DNA from: Ischnura elegans
Taxonomy: Eukaryota > Arthropoda > Insecta > Odonata > Coenagrionidae
DNA: 64,000 nt
Assembly: GCF_921293095.1 (NCBI RefSeq)
Contig: NC_060254.1
Span: forward strand, 109,826,917-109,890,916
Reading direction: 5' to 3'
Shown here: positions 13,336 through 24,323 of the stretch, one piece after another
Position numbering within the stretch: position 1 is the stretch's first letter
Layout of the letters: every line of letters begins with the position of its first letter
The notes under the pieces: generated by a model
The model's database searches: none
What the model was told of the DNA's origin: nothing
The model's input: the letters and a program-made list of their open reading frames with translations, nothing else
Position numbers and translations under genes: made by a program

Positions 13336-13739
13336 TGATGGATTACCTTATATTTGCACAGTCGAATTGTCATTATTCCACTGTTTGGAGTCTAGGAATG
13401 ACGATTGTTGTAATGCATCATCAAACTTTCCCTCATTATTATTGATTATTTTATCTTCCATGAATAATGTCTACTACCTTTTGATGTAATCAGTGGAGTA
13501 ATATTACCCTGTGAGGATTATCTTATCCCTCTCAGTCATCAGGGGTATTACAGTGGTGATTAGTTGGCCAGGTAACATTTCATCTTCAATTAACATTCTG
13601 CGTACTTGAAAATTTAAAGAAAAAGTTAGGAAGTTATGAACAGAGTTCTTCATGAAAAGCTGTCTGTCTGTTTTTTATAGCTTGTATTTCATCCTATCAA
13701 AAATCATCCCCCCTGCAGTATTTGACTGCAATTGAAAGC

Positions 13740-15130
13740 ATTGTGAAAAGGATGTCACTCTGCCTTAAGCCTCACTAAATGTCAGTCCTCTGAAGTTGTT
13801 TTGTCAATCATCACCACACAGGAGTTTTTGAGTGTCATTCTCAGCACTTTTCTTATTTTGCTTGGGATTCCCTTATTCTGCATAGCTTCCATTAGATTTC
13901 CTTGAAACTTGATTGTTTCTGGCTTTACTTTGTGAAAATCCATTCTTAATAATAAAACGTTATTGTACTTTTCCACACGATTTAATTAATACGACCGGTT
14001 TCGTCGCAGAGGCGACATCATCAGATTATAATGGATTCTGTACCTGATGATGTCGCCTCTGCGACGAAACCGGTCGTATTAATTAAATCGTGTGGAAAAG
14101 TACAATAACGTTTCCTTGAAACGTTGAATCACAGACTTGCTTAATATCTATGTACATAAATCTGATATTTAACCGTATTAAACTCATTTGACTTTTACAG
14201 AATTTGCATTTAAGTAAAAATCTGACGTTTAGTTGTGCAGCACTGTGAATCCTATTTACTTAATTCCTTCACACAGCACTATCTTTCTTTTCATGCGTGG
14301 TCCCAGTGTCCATTCCTCTTGAATATCCTCTGATTTCCATACCTCCACAATCAGTTCATGTAACTCACCTCCATTTTTAAGTAGTTATACCATAACTGTA
14401 TATGTATATTCCTAGGGCCTTATTGTTATGCAATTCATTAATAATGTTTCTGGGCTCTGAAAGCATTTTTTTCTTTTATGTATTTTTACTCCTCTTAATT
14501 CCTGATGGTTATTTCTTCATCTTAGCAATGTGTAATTCTTGGTTGGAAGCCTTGCCTTTCATATTTCACATTTTTGTGTAATTCTTTGACTTCACCACCT
14601 CCTACTCCATTTTCTATTTCATCTAACATTCTTCTCTGCTTTTCCTTTTATTGTTTCCTACGCACGCTGTCTGCCACTCCTCTTTTGTCCTGGTATTTTT
14701 GCAGGGATTTCAGCATATTCTGCAAAACATTTTATTCCTTGCTTCAATGCTAACAGCCATGACTTTCTCACATTTCCCATCCAACCTTTCCACTTTCTTC
14801 GTTTACTCAACTACCTCCATGACAGCTGTGATCAGCACTTGCTTCACCTCCCTCCACTTTTCTTCCACACCCTTCTTTGTCAAAAACCGTTCCTCCATTG
14901 GAATGTGCTCATTTATTCTTTTTTCATCTTTCTTTTGCATCCCTCCTTCCTTAAACTTATCCAATTCATAACTCTTTTGATAGCTTTTTAGTCTTCTTTT
15001 ATTTGGCATGTTCCAAATAATCATCGCTGTTTACATGAGCCCCGCTGCAATATCCTAATGCCATCTCATCAGATAAGTGCCTTCTTTTCACTAACACGTC
15101 AATCACACCTTGAGAATGAAAGCAAAGTGA
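13740..15130 (-). pseudogene. RTE-like LINE remnant, minus strand
   Basis: Read on the minus strand: an endonuclease tail (15130-15030, with a degraded GSDHYLV-like end), a linker near 15024-14800 (RRLKSYQKSYELDKFK ... GVEEKWREVKQVL), then RT motifs near 14150 (FIDIKQVCDS) continuing at 13900-13782 (LMEAMQNKGIPSKIRK, then TLKNSCVVMIDKTTSED). The RT frame is split by a 202-bp hairpin element (13909-14110) flanked by 12-bp duplications. Removing the insert rejoins the frame, so the LINE was there first. Confidence 0.75.
13909..14110. mobile_element. Hairpin element (Penelope-type terminal repeat) in the LINE
   Basis: Inserted at 13909-14110 between two copies of TTTCCTTGAAAC (13897-13908 and 14111-14122). 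Most of it is a perfect inverted repeat: arms 13955-14024 and 14044-14113 (70 nt each, running 3 nt into the right duplication) around a 19-nt loop. Each arm carries the motif CTGATGAT, a GTCGC/GCGAC hairpin and GAAACCGGTC, characteristic of Penelope-like element ends. No coding capacity. Confidence 0.75.
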
Positions 15131-17790
15131 TCTAATGCAAGGGTTTCAAAGCCAATCATATGTTGCTTTCTGAATTACAATTAGGATCTTGTAGTGACAT
15201 TGTTTTATCCTACCATCATGCTTGTTTATGTCTCCCTAATTCTTTGTAAATTAAGAGGTATTAATACATATATCAATGGGCAGATTATGATTAACTTTTT
15301 TATAATTTTTGTATTCCTTCAAGATTTTTTTCCAGCATTTTATAATGAAATAATAAAATAAGTCTTCATTCTTGAAAATTTCTAAGTAGCTACATATTTT
15401 CAAATATTTTGAAATTCTAGATGAAAATTTTCTCATCTAATTTATGATTCTTCAGGTATACTCGCTGCATGAAAATGAGAAGTAATTGTGAATTTTTATT
15501 TTTCTGGTTCTTCCTTGTTGGTGATACATATGACCTGTAGGAACATCATTCAAATAATTCAGTCTGGATAAAACCTGTGTTGGACCTATGATATTTTCGA
15601 ATCATGTATTTACTGAAACTCAGTCATGCATTTATTTCTCTGAATAAGAAGTTGAGTGAGTTGACTCATATTTTTAAGCATAAGCTCTATATCTCCAGTT
15701 TTGATTTTTCATTTTGGACTCAAATGTTTGGCTTGGTTGGCCAAAATGCTGAGCCTGCTAGTTAGCCAACCCCAGTTCTTCTGAAGCTAGATTCCCTGAG
15801 CTGACATTAATTTCCCTAATTTTTTCGGAGAAGAGTTTGGTGGGGTTTCCCATCCCCATTCCAACAGTTTTCTTCATGTGATATTGTAAGTAGACTGCCT
15901 TTCACCTGGTTATTACCCTTCTACCTATGACTGTCGCTAGACATTCTGGGAGCATCAAAAATACCCCAGCAATCCTACCAGTCCAGTTCATGGGACAGCT
16001 CAATGAAGTTATTAGTATCATTGATAGCTAATATGTATAAGTAATTGCAGTGGCTGATTAGTAGTGGAATGAATGGAATATAGTGGAGGTAGTGGATTAT
16101 AGTGGAAGTATTACTGATGCATATAAAAATATGAACAATATGTGGTGGTTGGTATCACCCAGTGGTGTAGAGTAGGGGGAGGGGCCACCCCAGTCATTGC
16201 GTCAAAGAGGGCATCACGCTGTAATTTTTTAAACAGAAATATATCTCATTGATATATCTTTCCTTGATCGTTATTCAAAATTGAAGTATAGATACAATTA
16301 AATTAATTATAACAATACTTCCAGGCAAAAAAATGGACGTACAATTCCTTGGCCTGCTATCATGACTTTTGGGGGGGGGCTTCAATAGCCACGTCTGTTC
16401 CGGACATCAAAATTCCACACTAAGCCACTAGTATCATGTGGCCACCCTTCACCAGCGCTTATTTCAAACTCATGTCATTTATCAGTGTTGTCACCCATAA
16501 AGTGTTACAACAGAGAACTCATCTCATTAACCAAAGTGGTGGCCCTGAAATTAGTGGTAAACAGTTATGAAGATGAAAGTTATCCAATGAAGGACTGTCT
16601 CTTTTTCTGCTTTTCACCATGCAGCCTGACAAGGACGTCATCAGTGTAGTGAACATCAACCACTTTACTGAGCACATCCCCAAATTTTGGGCTAGTTCAA
16701 GTGGGAAGAAGTGCAGTTGTAGTTTTGTTTGGCAAATATTACCTACAATGTTACCAAATTTTCACATGTGGTGGCCCTGTTGGGTAGTCGATTTATTGAG
16801 CAGGTCAAAGATATTATCATGGATCCCCCTGCGATTGGACAATAGGAACCCATCAAAGTAGCATTATCAGTAATTTTTCCACGTCATCTGACCAGTGTAT
16901 ACATCAATGTTGGAGCAGGAAGAATTGGGGAGTAGGAAACCTTCGGAATTCCTTGATTCTTTTGACTGCTGGGCAGCACTTCCGTACCTAATTCTTGTAA
17001 GGAAAGTCTTGCCCAAGCAACATTGCTAACTCCCACATGACCCATCACTACCAATTTACACCAATGGCTCAGACTTATCCATTGGTGCTACCCGTCAACA
17101 ACACACCAATGACTGTAAGCACCCATATGCCTTAACATAAGGAAATTATCACTGCTTACTTAAGCTAATGGTATGATGTTTACTGTCATATGCCTTCCCT
17201 GTTGTCAGCAATCTTGTAACCCACGATCCCCTTGGGGTGCTCACAAAATTCTTGAACCTCTCCCAAACTCAGAATGGGAATATGGAGAGTCTCTCAACCA
17301 TTGCTTCCCTTACTGTCCGTAATGGTGCAAATGATCTCAGCTGTTGATTGCCTCCTCCAAATTCAAGTACCATACAGTACCTGGGGTGGAAATTGGTACA
17401 TTTACATATACAAGTGAATATAATCAGCAAGGAATCTTGGTGATGAGTTATATTAGTTGGTGCTGCCTTTCACGAATGGGCCCTTGGCTTTACTATGAAT
17501 ATTCTGGGATAGCTCTTTGTTGCGTGCATTGATGTTTCTGTGGTAGTTTCACCTGTGGCGACATTGGCTACTTAGAGTAGGTTCAACTTCAGTTATTTTG
17601 TAGATTTCTTTAGCTTGGGTGTGGAGAGCACTGCAGCCTAAAAGAGTGGCTGATTAAACATGGGAGGACGACTCCTTATTACTCCTGGAAAAACAGGAAA
17701 ATGGTAATCAGTAATGTGGTTTTCAATTAAACGTACTCAAACTATGTATACGAATGTGAAATGTGCGAAAATTTGAAACTACACCTGTGA
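15131..17790. other. Intergenic, one small G-rich element only
   Basis: No gene recognised. Open frames of 62-80 codons (16619, 17344) show no family features. A small element at 16160-16431 is listed separately. Confidence 0.45.
16160..16431. mobile_element. Small G-rich-ended element (CAGTGG... family)
   Basis: Begins CAGTGGTGTAGAGTAGGGG and ends in the approximate complement (cactaagccactag). Non-coding, with a G run near one end. Resembles the elements at 47421, 58661 and 62236, whose termini also read GTGGC plus a G/C run. Ends approximate. Confidence 0.5.
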
Positions 17791-18280
17791 GTATTTAAAC
17801 TTTTCTCGAGATTCCGAGTGGGTAAAATTTTCTAAGAGCACCGACGTTTCGTGTTCTGACTTGTTACCCATTCTCACGGCTACTGAATGAATATTTGAAG
17901 TGACCGTTGAAGCTCAGCATCAGGAGGGGTGGGATTGGTCGAGCCCCGATTGTTGTCTTGGAAGACCGTGGACCAGCGTAGATTTAGCTCTGGCAATCAT
18001 AATTCTTTAAAGAGTTCTATTCCAAGAGCTGCTGATCGAATATCTGGTGTTTCTGTTGACATTTTTATTCTCAAGTTTTATTTGAATAGCCTCACTAGTT
18101 AAACGATCCCAATATTGGTTTGATCGCCATAAAACTCTGGTATCATCTCACCTTATTTTATGGTCCTCATTTAGGATATGCTCGACTGTGGCTGATTTTT
18201 CCGGTTGGTCAGAACCCGAAACGTTGGCACCCTTAGAAAATTTTACCCACGCGAAATCCTGAGAAAAGTTTAAATATTCT
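17791..18280 (-). pseudogene. Penelope-like element remnant with inverted terminal repeats
   Basis: Inverted repeats of about 75 bp (gtatttaaacttttctc ... at the left, its complement at the right) carry an ACGTTTCG / CGAAACGT motif facing inwards. Between them the minus strand encodes a decayed C-terminus of the Penelope GIY-YIG endonuclease region: motif ADHILNEDHNIRW-like, then RVLWRSNQYWDRLTSEAI and LENKNVNRNTRY. The copy is 5'-truncated with one terminal repeat inverted, a known arrangement for this class. Confidence 0.75.
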
Positions 18281-18863
18281 GTTTGCTAGGAAAGTGTAAA
18301 ATCTTGCATACACCTTTGAGTGCTTATTTTTTATACCTTCTATTCTATAATTATGAAATAGGATATCTGTCCGCTATTAATTTCAATGCGGCTGCATGGA
18401 TTGCAACTGAAGTCAGTCTGTAGGTTCATCTCATGCTCCCAAATGAGGAACTTGCATGGGTCGTAGATTGCTCTAAAAACTATTTTGAATAAGTCAAATG
18501 GATACATCAGGTCGCAAAAATACCTTCAGTTTCTCCATTCAACATCAAAAGAAATAAAAAAATTGCATTTAAAATCGAGAAAAATTTCTCTGACCCGACC
18601 ACTGCGCGAAGACACCTGAGCGTTGCCGAGGCCAGGCGTGACGTCATAGGTGCCTAAACAACCGTAGGGAGTTGGGAAATACGCTGAGCGCATGGTGTAA
18701 AATTTGTTTTGAGGGAGTATTTAGCCGCTCATCGTCACTTTATTTTGTTCTGTTATTCTTGGGCAAGTTTTTCTATTGCTATTGTGCCTAAATTATTACT
18801 TGGGATATTAATAATGCGTCATTGGGATGATGAAGTACAAGCGTTTCACTTCGTATGTTTTAG

Positions 18864-18926
18864 CATAGAGTAAGTATATATATATATATACTTACTTATA
18901 TAATATAAGAATATACTTACTCTATG
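18864..18926. mobile_element. 63-bp micro-transposon
   Basis: 16-nt inverted repeats CATAGAGTAAGTATAT close a 63-bp unit made largely of TA dinucleotides. Exact 7-bp direct repeats GTTTTAG flank it (18857-18863, 18927-18933). The CATAG start and 7-bp duplication match the larger P/THAP-like elements at 20.6-26.7 kb. Confidence 0.7.
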
Positions 18927-18987
18927 GTTTTAGTAATCAGAAAAATGGATGATAACGTTGCCACTCGTTCGAATAGTACACCTGAAA

Positions 18988-19065
18988 TTCATCTACATCT
19001 ACATGATACCCCGCAAGCCGCCTAAAAGGCGTGTGGCATGGGGTGTTAGGACACCAGCCTTTTTT
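18988..19065 (+). repeat. Dispersed insect repeat fragment (CTACATCTACAT... type)
   Basis: Contains catctacatctacatgata followed by ccccgcaagccgcc and ggcgtgtggcatgggg, a signature I recognise from repeats scattered in many insect genomes. Parent element not determined. Confidence 0.45.
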
Positions 19066-20865
19066 TAGGCCACCAAAAATTGATGCCACGACCCTCATGG
19101 AATTTATTAAGACAAATTATTGCTATACGTCGGCGGCAAATCGAGATGTAAAAGAAACATGTAATACTGGAGGATAACGATCGTAAGCTGTGCTGTTGAC
19201 ATTAGAGTAAGCTGTGCTGTTGAATTTGGCAACGCCGAATTAGTGGAGAAGGTAGTCCTATCCGTCCTATGGTACGAATTCACAGCAAAACAGTCTGCAC
19301 ACATTCCACATGTGAGATCGCGAATCGGTTCCGCTGCCAACACACACACAAGCTACAACCTATTTCAATAATATAGGTAAATTCATAAACAATATACTAG
19401 CATATACCATAAAAATATAGTGGGAAATAGGCAAATACTCTTATCAAAAACTGGAAGTCACTGTCACATTCTTATATTCATCACGTACAACTTACAATAA
19501 CAGTACTCGTTATGATGAAAACAACTATTTATTCACTGATTTAAACCCTTAAATTAGCCCACACAATTGACACCGGTGACTTTTCTCACTACTATTCGTT
19601 GAAATAATGGAATAACTAACTTCACCCACAGTTTTTATTTCAATAGCGTGATCGTGAAATGTCATATATACGGTGAACAACGGAGATTAGTACGCCACTG
19701 ACAATTTTTACACTACTGTTAGACATTTATCGATAGCGTAATAGCACCTTTTACAATTCAATCACGATGGAACACAGATAACTCTTGGCCGATATTTTTC
19801 AACCTTGTCAAACTTTGTGCATTACAACCATTGGCACTGTGATTATTAGCAGCAGCTTAACGGGAGATGTCACGTTGAAAATAACACTATTTTGGCACAA
19901 AAATGTTCCTAGATGTCTCCAATCAGCGAGCAAAAGTTGGATTGACTGGAATTCACCCCCTAATACAAGCACAGACAGTCCTAAACGACGAATTCTCCGG
20001 TACCTACGAATAAACGGATGAATTTATTGTATATAAAAGCTAAGCGGACATTAGTAAACATCAAAATCGTTCTAATTACATACTTAAATGAATGATATGC
20101 CGTCGATAACATAAACTTACAATTAACGTATCCCCCTTCCAATGGCCGTGGCTCAGACTCCTACAACGATGTTATTTAGGTATTATAAAATTTTTGGTTT
20201 AACTGCTCCAGTTTTATATTTTATGCCCTTACTCAGATATTAATATTATAAATACCTAATGCAAAATATGAGGGCTTCCAAGCCTCTATCGTCGGATATT
20301 TATCTTTAAATATAAAATAATCAACACGTCTAACAAACGAAGCTTTCACAACTGCTGGCAACTAACAAACAATCACAACAATAGCTTCGCGCGATGTTTA
20401 GGCACCTTTGACGTCATCGAGGCTTCGTCGGCAGTGGCTTTGGGGGGTGAGGGAGTTTTTCCCGCGCTCTAAAATTCGTTATATTTATCATTAAATATCT
20501 CGCGAAGGAAAACTCAGATATACATGTGGTTTTCTTTGTTGTATTCAGAAAATAATTTTCTGTCCGCCTAAGAAATAAAAAAAATTCATGCAAGTTCCCC
20601 ATTACTTCTGCTTCTTGTTGTATTCGACCATAGCACGGCCGTCTTTAAACAGGCCGGAGGGATGATATTTGGCAACAACGCGGAGGAGGCCTGTTTATTA
20701 TTTGTTTATCATTCTACAACAGTGGACTCGTGGTGAATAAGATACTCGACATGACTCGTTTGAAGTAAATTTTCTTCCTCTAAACACTATTTTTGCAGGA
20801 GATGACGTTAGAAGATTCATTTTTAAACCTATCATCTTAGCTGTAGTCGAAGGTAAGTTATTTAT

Positions 20866-21081
20866 TTGAAAGTTGAAGCGTTGGAAGATGATGAGCTCAT
20901 ACTCAATCAGTTCGACCTCCTGGAAATTATGAGCAAACCAATAATATTAATCACTGCCGAGGAATATTCAGGTCTCAATTACGTTTGTGGGTATGCTGTC
21001 AGGAAGGCATTGCAGCACTTAACCATTGATATATGTGCATGTTCATGTATTTCAAATGAGGGTAGTGAAGATGCCTATTTC
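20866..21081 (+). pseudogene. Transposase C-terminal fragment (P/THAP9-like)
   Basis: An open frame with LNYVCGYAVRKALQ followed by CACSC resembles the conserved YVAGY.VRK ... C..C block near the C-terminus of P-element/THAP9-type transposases. It is preceded by a splice-acceptor-like tttttgcag at about 20798. The frame is cut by a MITE whose duplication TATTTC ends on a codon boundary. On the far side (23484) the same frame stays open for about 17 codons with further Cys residues. The N-terminal THAP, leucine-zipper and catalytic regions are absent. Family assignment is by motif only. Confidence 0.5.
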
Positions 21082-23477
21082 AAAGACTTTACACAGAATT
21101 GCGCAATCTGACGTACGTGCGAAGGCGCAATCAAAATTGCGTCGTGTAAAGCGGTGAATTGCTAGAACACATGCGAGAATGCGTGGACGCGAGACGGCAA
21201 AATAGCCCCTGTTCTAACGAAAATAGAACGTGGGCTATTTTGCCGTCTCTACTTAATACTTCCTCGGCATCACAGCCCGGTATGGGCTTTGGCCTCCGTC
21301 AAGACGCCTGTCCATTCTCTCCTGTTCTGCACTTTCTCCCACCATCTGACAATCCTCATATCCTTTATGTCTTCTTCCACATCCTGCATCCATCTTTTCC
21401 TCGGTCTTCCTCTTTTTCTCTTTCCATCCATATTTACATGTAGAATCTTCTTAGGCATCCTTTCTTCACTCATTCTTTTTACATGACCTAGCAAAACTAG
21501 CCGTTGGGTCTACACAAACCTCACTATGTCTTCGCCTCGGATAATATTTTCTATTTCCTTGTCTGTTCTTATCCTCCAAGTTACCCCATCTGTCACGGGA
21601 CCATATATCTTTCGCAAAACCTTCCGTTCAAATATCCGCAGAGCTTGCACGTTTCCAGCGAAGATGCTACACGTTTCTGCTACATATTTCACGACCGGTC
21701 TGATAAGTGTCTTATAGATCTTGAATTTCATCTCCTTAGATAGAAGAGTTGACTTCAGGAGCTTAATATTAGCAAAGTAAGCCCTATTTGCAGCCATTAT
21801 CCTCTTGTTGATCTCTTCTGTCATTGAGTTCTTACAGTTTAAATTAGTACTGAGGTAGCTGAATTATTTTACATTTTCAAAGTTGTACTGCCCAAATGTA
21901 ACGTTTTGAGTCCATCTTCTGTCTTCCGTGGTCGACATTTTCATGTATTTCGTTTTTCTCTCATTGGTTCTGAGCCCTATATTCTTACTCTTCTGTTCTA
22001 AGATTTTGAATATTTCTTTCAGAGAATCCATATTCCGTGCCTATTAGAACTATGTCGTCGGCATATGCATATGCCTGAGTAGATTTATGCACAATTGTCC
22101 CCTCTAACCCCAGTTCTTTCATGGCTTCATGTAGACACAGATTAAATAGTACTGCTGATAGAGAATCTCCTTGTCTTACTCCAGTTGTTATCTTAAAGGC
22201 TTCACTAGTCCTGCCCCCGATATAGGCCTTAGCTTGAGATCCTTCCATGGTCATATTTACCAACTTAATTAGTTTTTTTTGGTATTCCAAATCCCTCCAA
22301 TGCCTTCAACATTTTTCTTCTATTGACACTATCAAAAGCTTGCTGGAAATCAATGAAAAGCATATGTAGGTCAATGTTGTACTCATAACATTTCTCCATG
22401 CATGCATGTCTCATTACAAAGATTTGGTCGGTGGTCCCTCTTCCCGGCCTCAAGCCACATTGGTATTCACAAGGATTACTTCATCATACGTGTTAAGTCT
22501 CCTCTGCAGTATACAAGAAAGTATCTTATAAGTGACATTTAGTAATGTGATTCCCCTATAGTTGCTGCATTGCAATTTTTCTCCCTTCTTGAATATAGGG
22601 AAAATTAAACCAATCTTCCATTTCTCAGGCATCTCTTCTTTCTCCCATATTTCACATATCAGTCTATGTAGGTTCTTTGGTAATTTTTTTCCTCCATACT
22701 TGATTAACTCCGGTACAATTTGATCTTCCCCTGGAGCTCTCCCATTCCGCTGCCGTTTTAACTACTCCTCCACCTCCTCAATTGATGGCCTACTAATACT
22801 GGTGTCCACCCTCATGTCCAACATTTCTCCATCCTCCTCATCTATCTCATTGACATTCAGCAATTCCTGAAAGTACTCGGCCCATCTTCCCATTACTTCT
22901 TCCTCTGTTCCAACCAACCTTCCATTCTTATCCTTACATGCGTTTGTTCTTGGTTGAAATTTATTTGTCATCTGTTTGATTGCCTGGTATAACTTTCTAC
23001 TTTCATTTTGTGTGTTCAGTTCCTCAATCTTTTCCACATACCCTTTTAAGTACTGTATTTTTCTTTATTCGCAGTATTTTATTTGCTTGTCTTCTGCTTT
23101 CTTTATATCTTTCGACATTTTGTCTTGTCTCTTTCTGGATGGTGTTCCTTCGATCTATATTCTTCCTTTTTATAGCTTTTCTGCACTCATTATCAAACGA
23201 TTCTTCATTCATTGTTCTCTTTCTTTCTCCTATGGTCTCCTCTGCAGCCTCTTCCATAGCCTTCTTTATATTAAGCCATTTTCTCTCTACCGAGTCATTT
23301 ACACTCAGGTTCTCTGCTCCTTCTTCTAGTTTCTTACCCAGGATTTTCTGGTATTGGGCTACAATTTTGCCGTCTCGCATCTGTTCTAGCAATTCACCGC
23401 TTTACACGACGCAATTTTGATTGCGCCTTCGCACGTACGTCAGATTGCGCAATTCCGTGTACCGTGTAAAACGGACT
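21082..23477. mobile_element. Foldback MITE, family 2, inserted in element A (split by a LINE)
   Basis: Ends AAAGACTTTACACAG and the complement of AGTCCGTTTTACACGG. Duplicated target TATTTC at 21076-21081 and 23478-23483. Arms repeat GCGCAATCTGACGTACG and GAGACGGCAAAATAGCCC in inverse orientation. An intact relative is at 34264-34494. Without the LINE it is about 270 bp. Confidence 0.8.
21250..23363 (-). pseudogene. 5'-truncated RTE-like LINE inserted in the MITE
   Basis: Minus-strand frames give, in order: linker (23392-23024, ERKWLNIKKAMEEAAEETIG ...), pre-RT segment (FQPRTNACKDKNGRLVG ... WAEYFQELLN), RT fingers (EKWKIGLIFPIFKKGEKL, NYRGITLLN), palm ([15 protein letters not shown]), catalytic YADD in AYAYADDIVLIG (about 22060), and the C-terminal GKRKRGRPRKRW ... 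EAKAHTGL (about 21290). At least five frame changes show it is dead. Target duplications ATTTTGCCGTCTC lie at 21237-21249 and 23364-23376. The 2,114-bp copy lacks ORF1 and most of the endonuclease. The 3'UTR is only about 20 bp, with no poly(A), as in RTE-like families. Confidence 0.9.
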
Positions 23478-24323
23478 TATTTCTCCTATGTCTGTAATAA
23501 GTGTTGGTCTTCATGCACTGGCCATTATGACTCTAGCAGAACCCAAGTATGAGGCTACATTTCATATCTTCCTTGACGATAATTTAAGAGGAATTTATTA
23601 AGACAGCTGTTTTCAGTGCAATGTACCGAACAGTTATTTTTTGCAAGATTTATTAAAACTCTGACAAATGTATTTCTAAATAATTATACTAAAGTGAGGA
23701 ATAACAGACTGGATGTCGCTAGACACACTTCCAATAAGAGAAAATACTCGACAATTATGCGACTGCTTTCAATTCGGTGACTATATATTTCAATAAAATC
23801 ATCTGTTTTATACATGACTAATTTGTATCATTCCTGTCTGCTCCTGCTTCACAATCAGCAATGGATGCACGATTATCCCGTGGTAAGTAAAACAGCAGTT
23901 TTTTAGTGGATTTCTTTGCCGCAAAGCAATTTCTTTTGCCAATATTCTACGCCGAAACAATAGACTTGGTCGCAGGTGAGAGGAATCCCGCAGGCCTCCT
24001 AGATGACGGGCGCGCGACGTTGCCACATCGGTCACTCCGGCCTGTTTAAAGACGGCCGTGACCATAGCCACCTAGAGAGAAGGCCCGATCACAAGCGACG
24101 GCTGAGGCTCTGACGTCACCACGAGAAGTGCTCTGTTGTTCCGGCTGCCGTTGGAGACCAGTTTGTTTACGAGTGTGTTTACGTTACGTTCTACCACATT
24201 TTATGGATTTTTGTGGTGTTATTTGGTGGAAATTGAAGTTTCTGAGGATAGTGAAGTTTCCTTTATTCTTGAATTTCATTCGCTGGGCTTAAGAAACGTA
24301 TTTGTTAGGCATTTTTGTTAAAA

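Larger units (their letters stand above)
18640..20420. other. Stretch bounded by inverted TGACGTCA-containing sequences
   Basis: Near 18648-18662 and 20393-20417 a block reading GACGTCA.AGGTGCCTAAACA occurs in inverse orientation, about 1.75 kb apart. This could be the ends of an old inverted-repeat element, but no target duplication was found. The interior has only short random-looking frames. Confidence 0.3.
20634..24060 (+). mobile_element. Element A: P-like transposon inserted 5 bp inside element B
   Basis: Inverted repeats start CACGGCCGTCTTTAAACAGG, perfect for about 26 bp and recognisable for about 50. A 7-bp duplication ACCATAG (20627-20633 and 24061-24067) straddles the left tip of element B, proving A landed in B. 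Excluding the nested MITE and LINE it is about 1.0 kb and keeps only the 3' part of a transposase frame (20866-21081). Confidence 0.8.

Noticed and set aside
18864-18926. Simple (TA)n microsatellite
   Set aside because: The 16-bp CATAGAG ends and exact 7-bp flanking repeat are not explained by a microsatellite alone.
22976-23420. 117- and 146-codon plus-strand frames rich in Phe/Leu/Ser
   Set aside because: Antisense of the LINE linker region. No membrane-protein family recognised.
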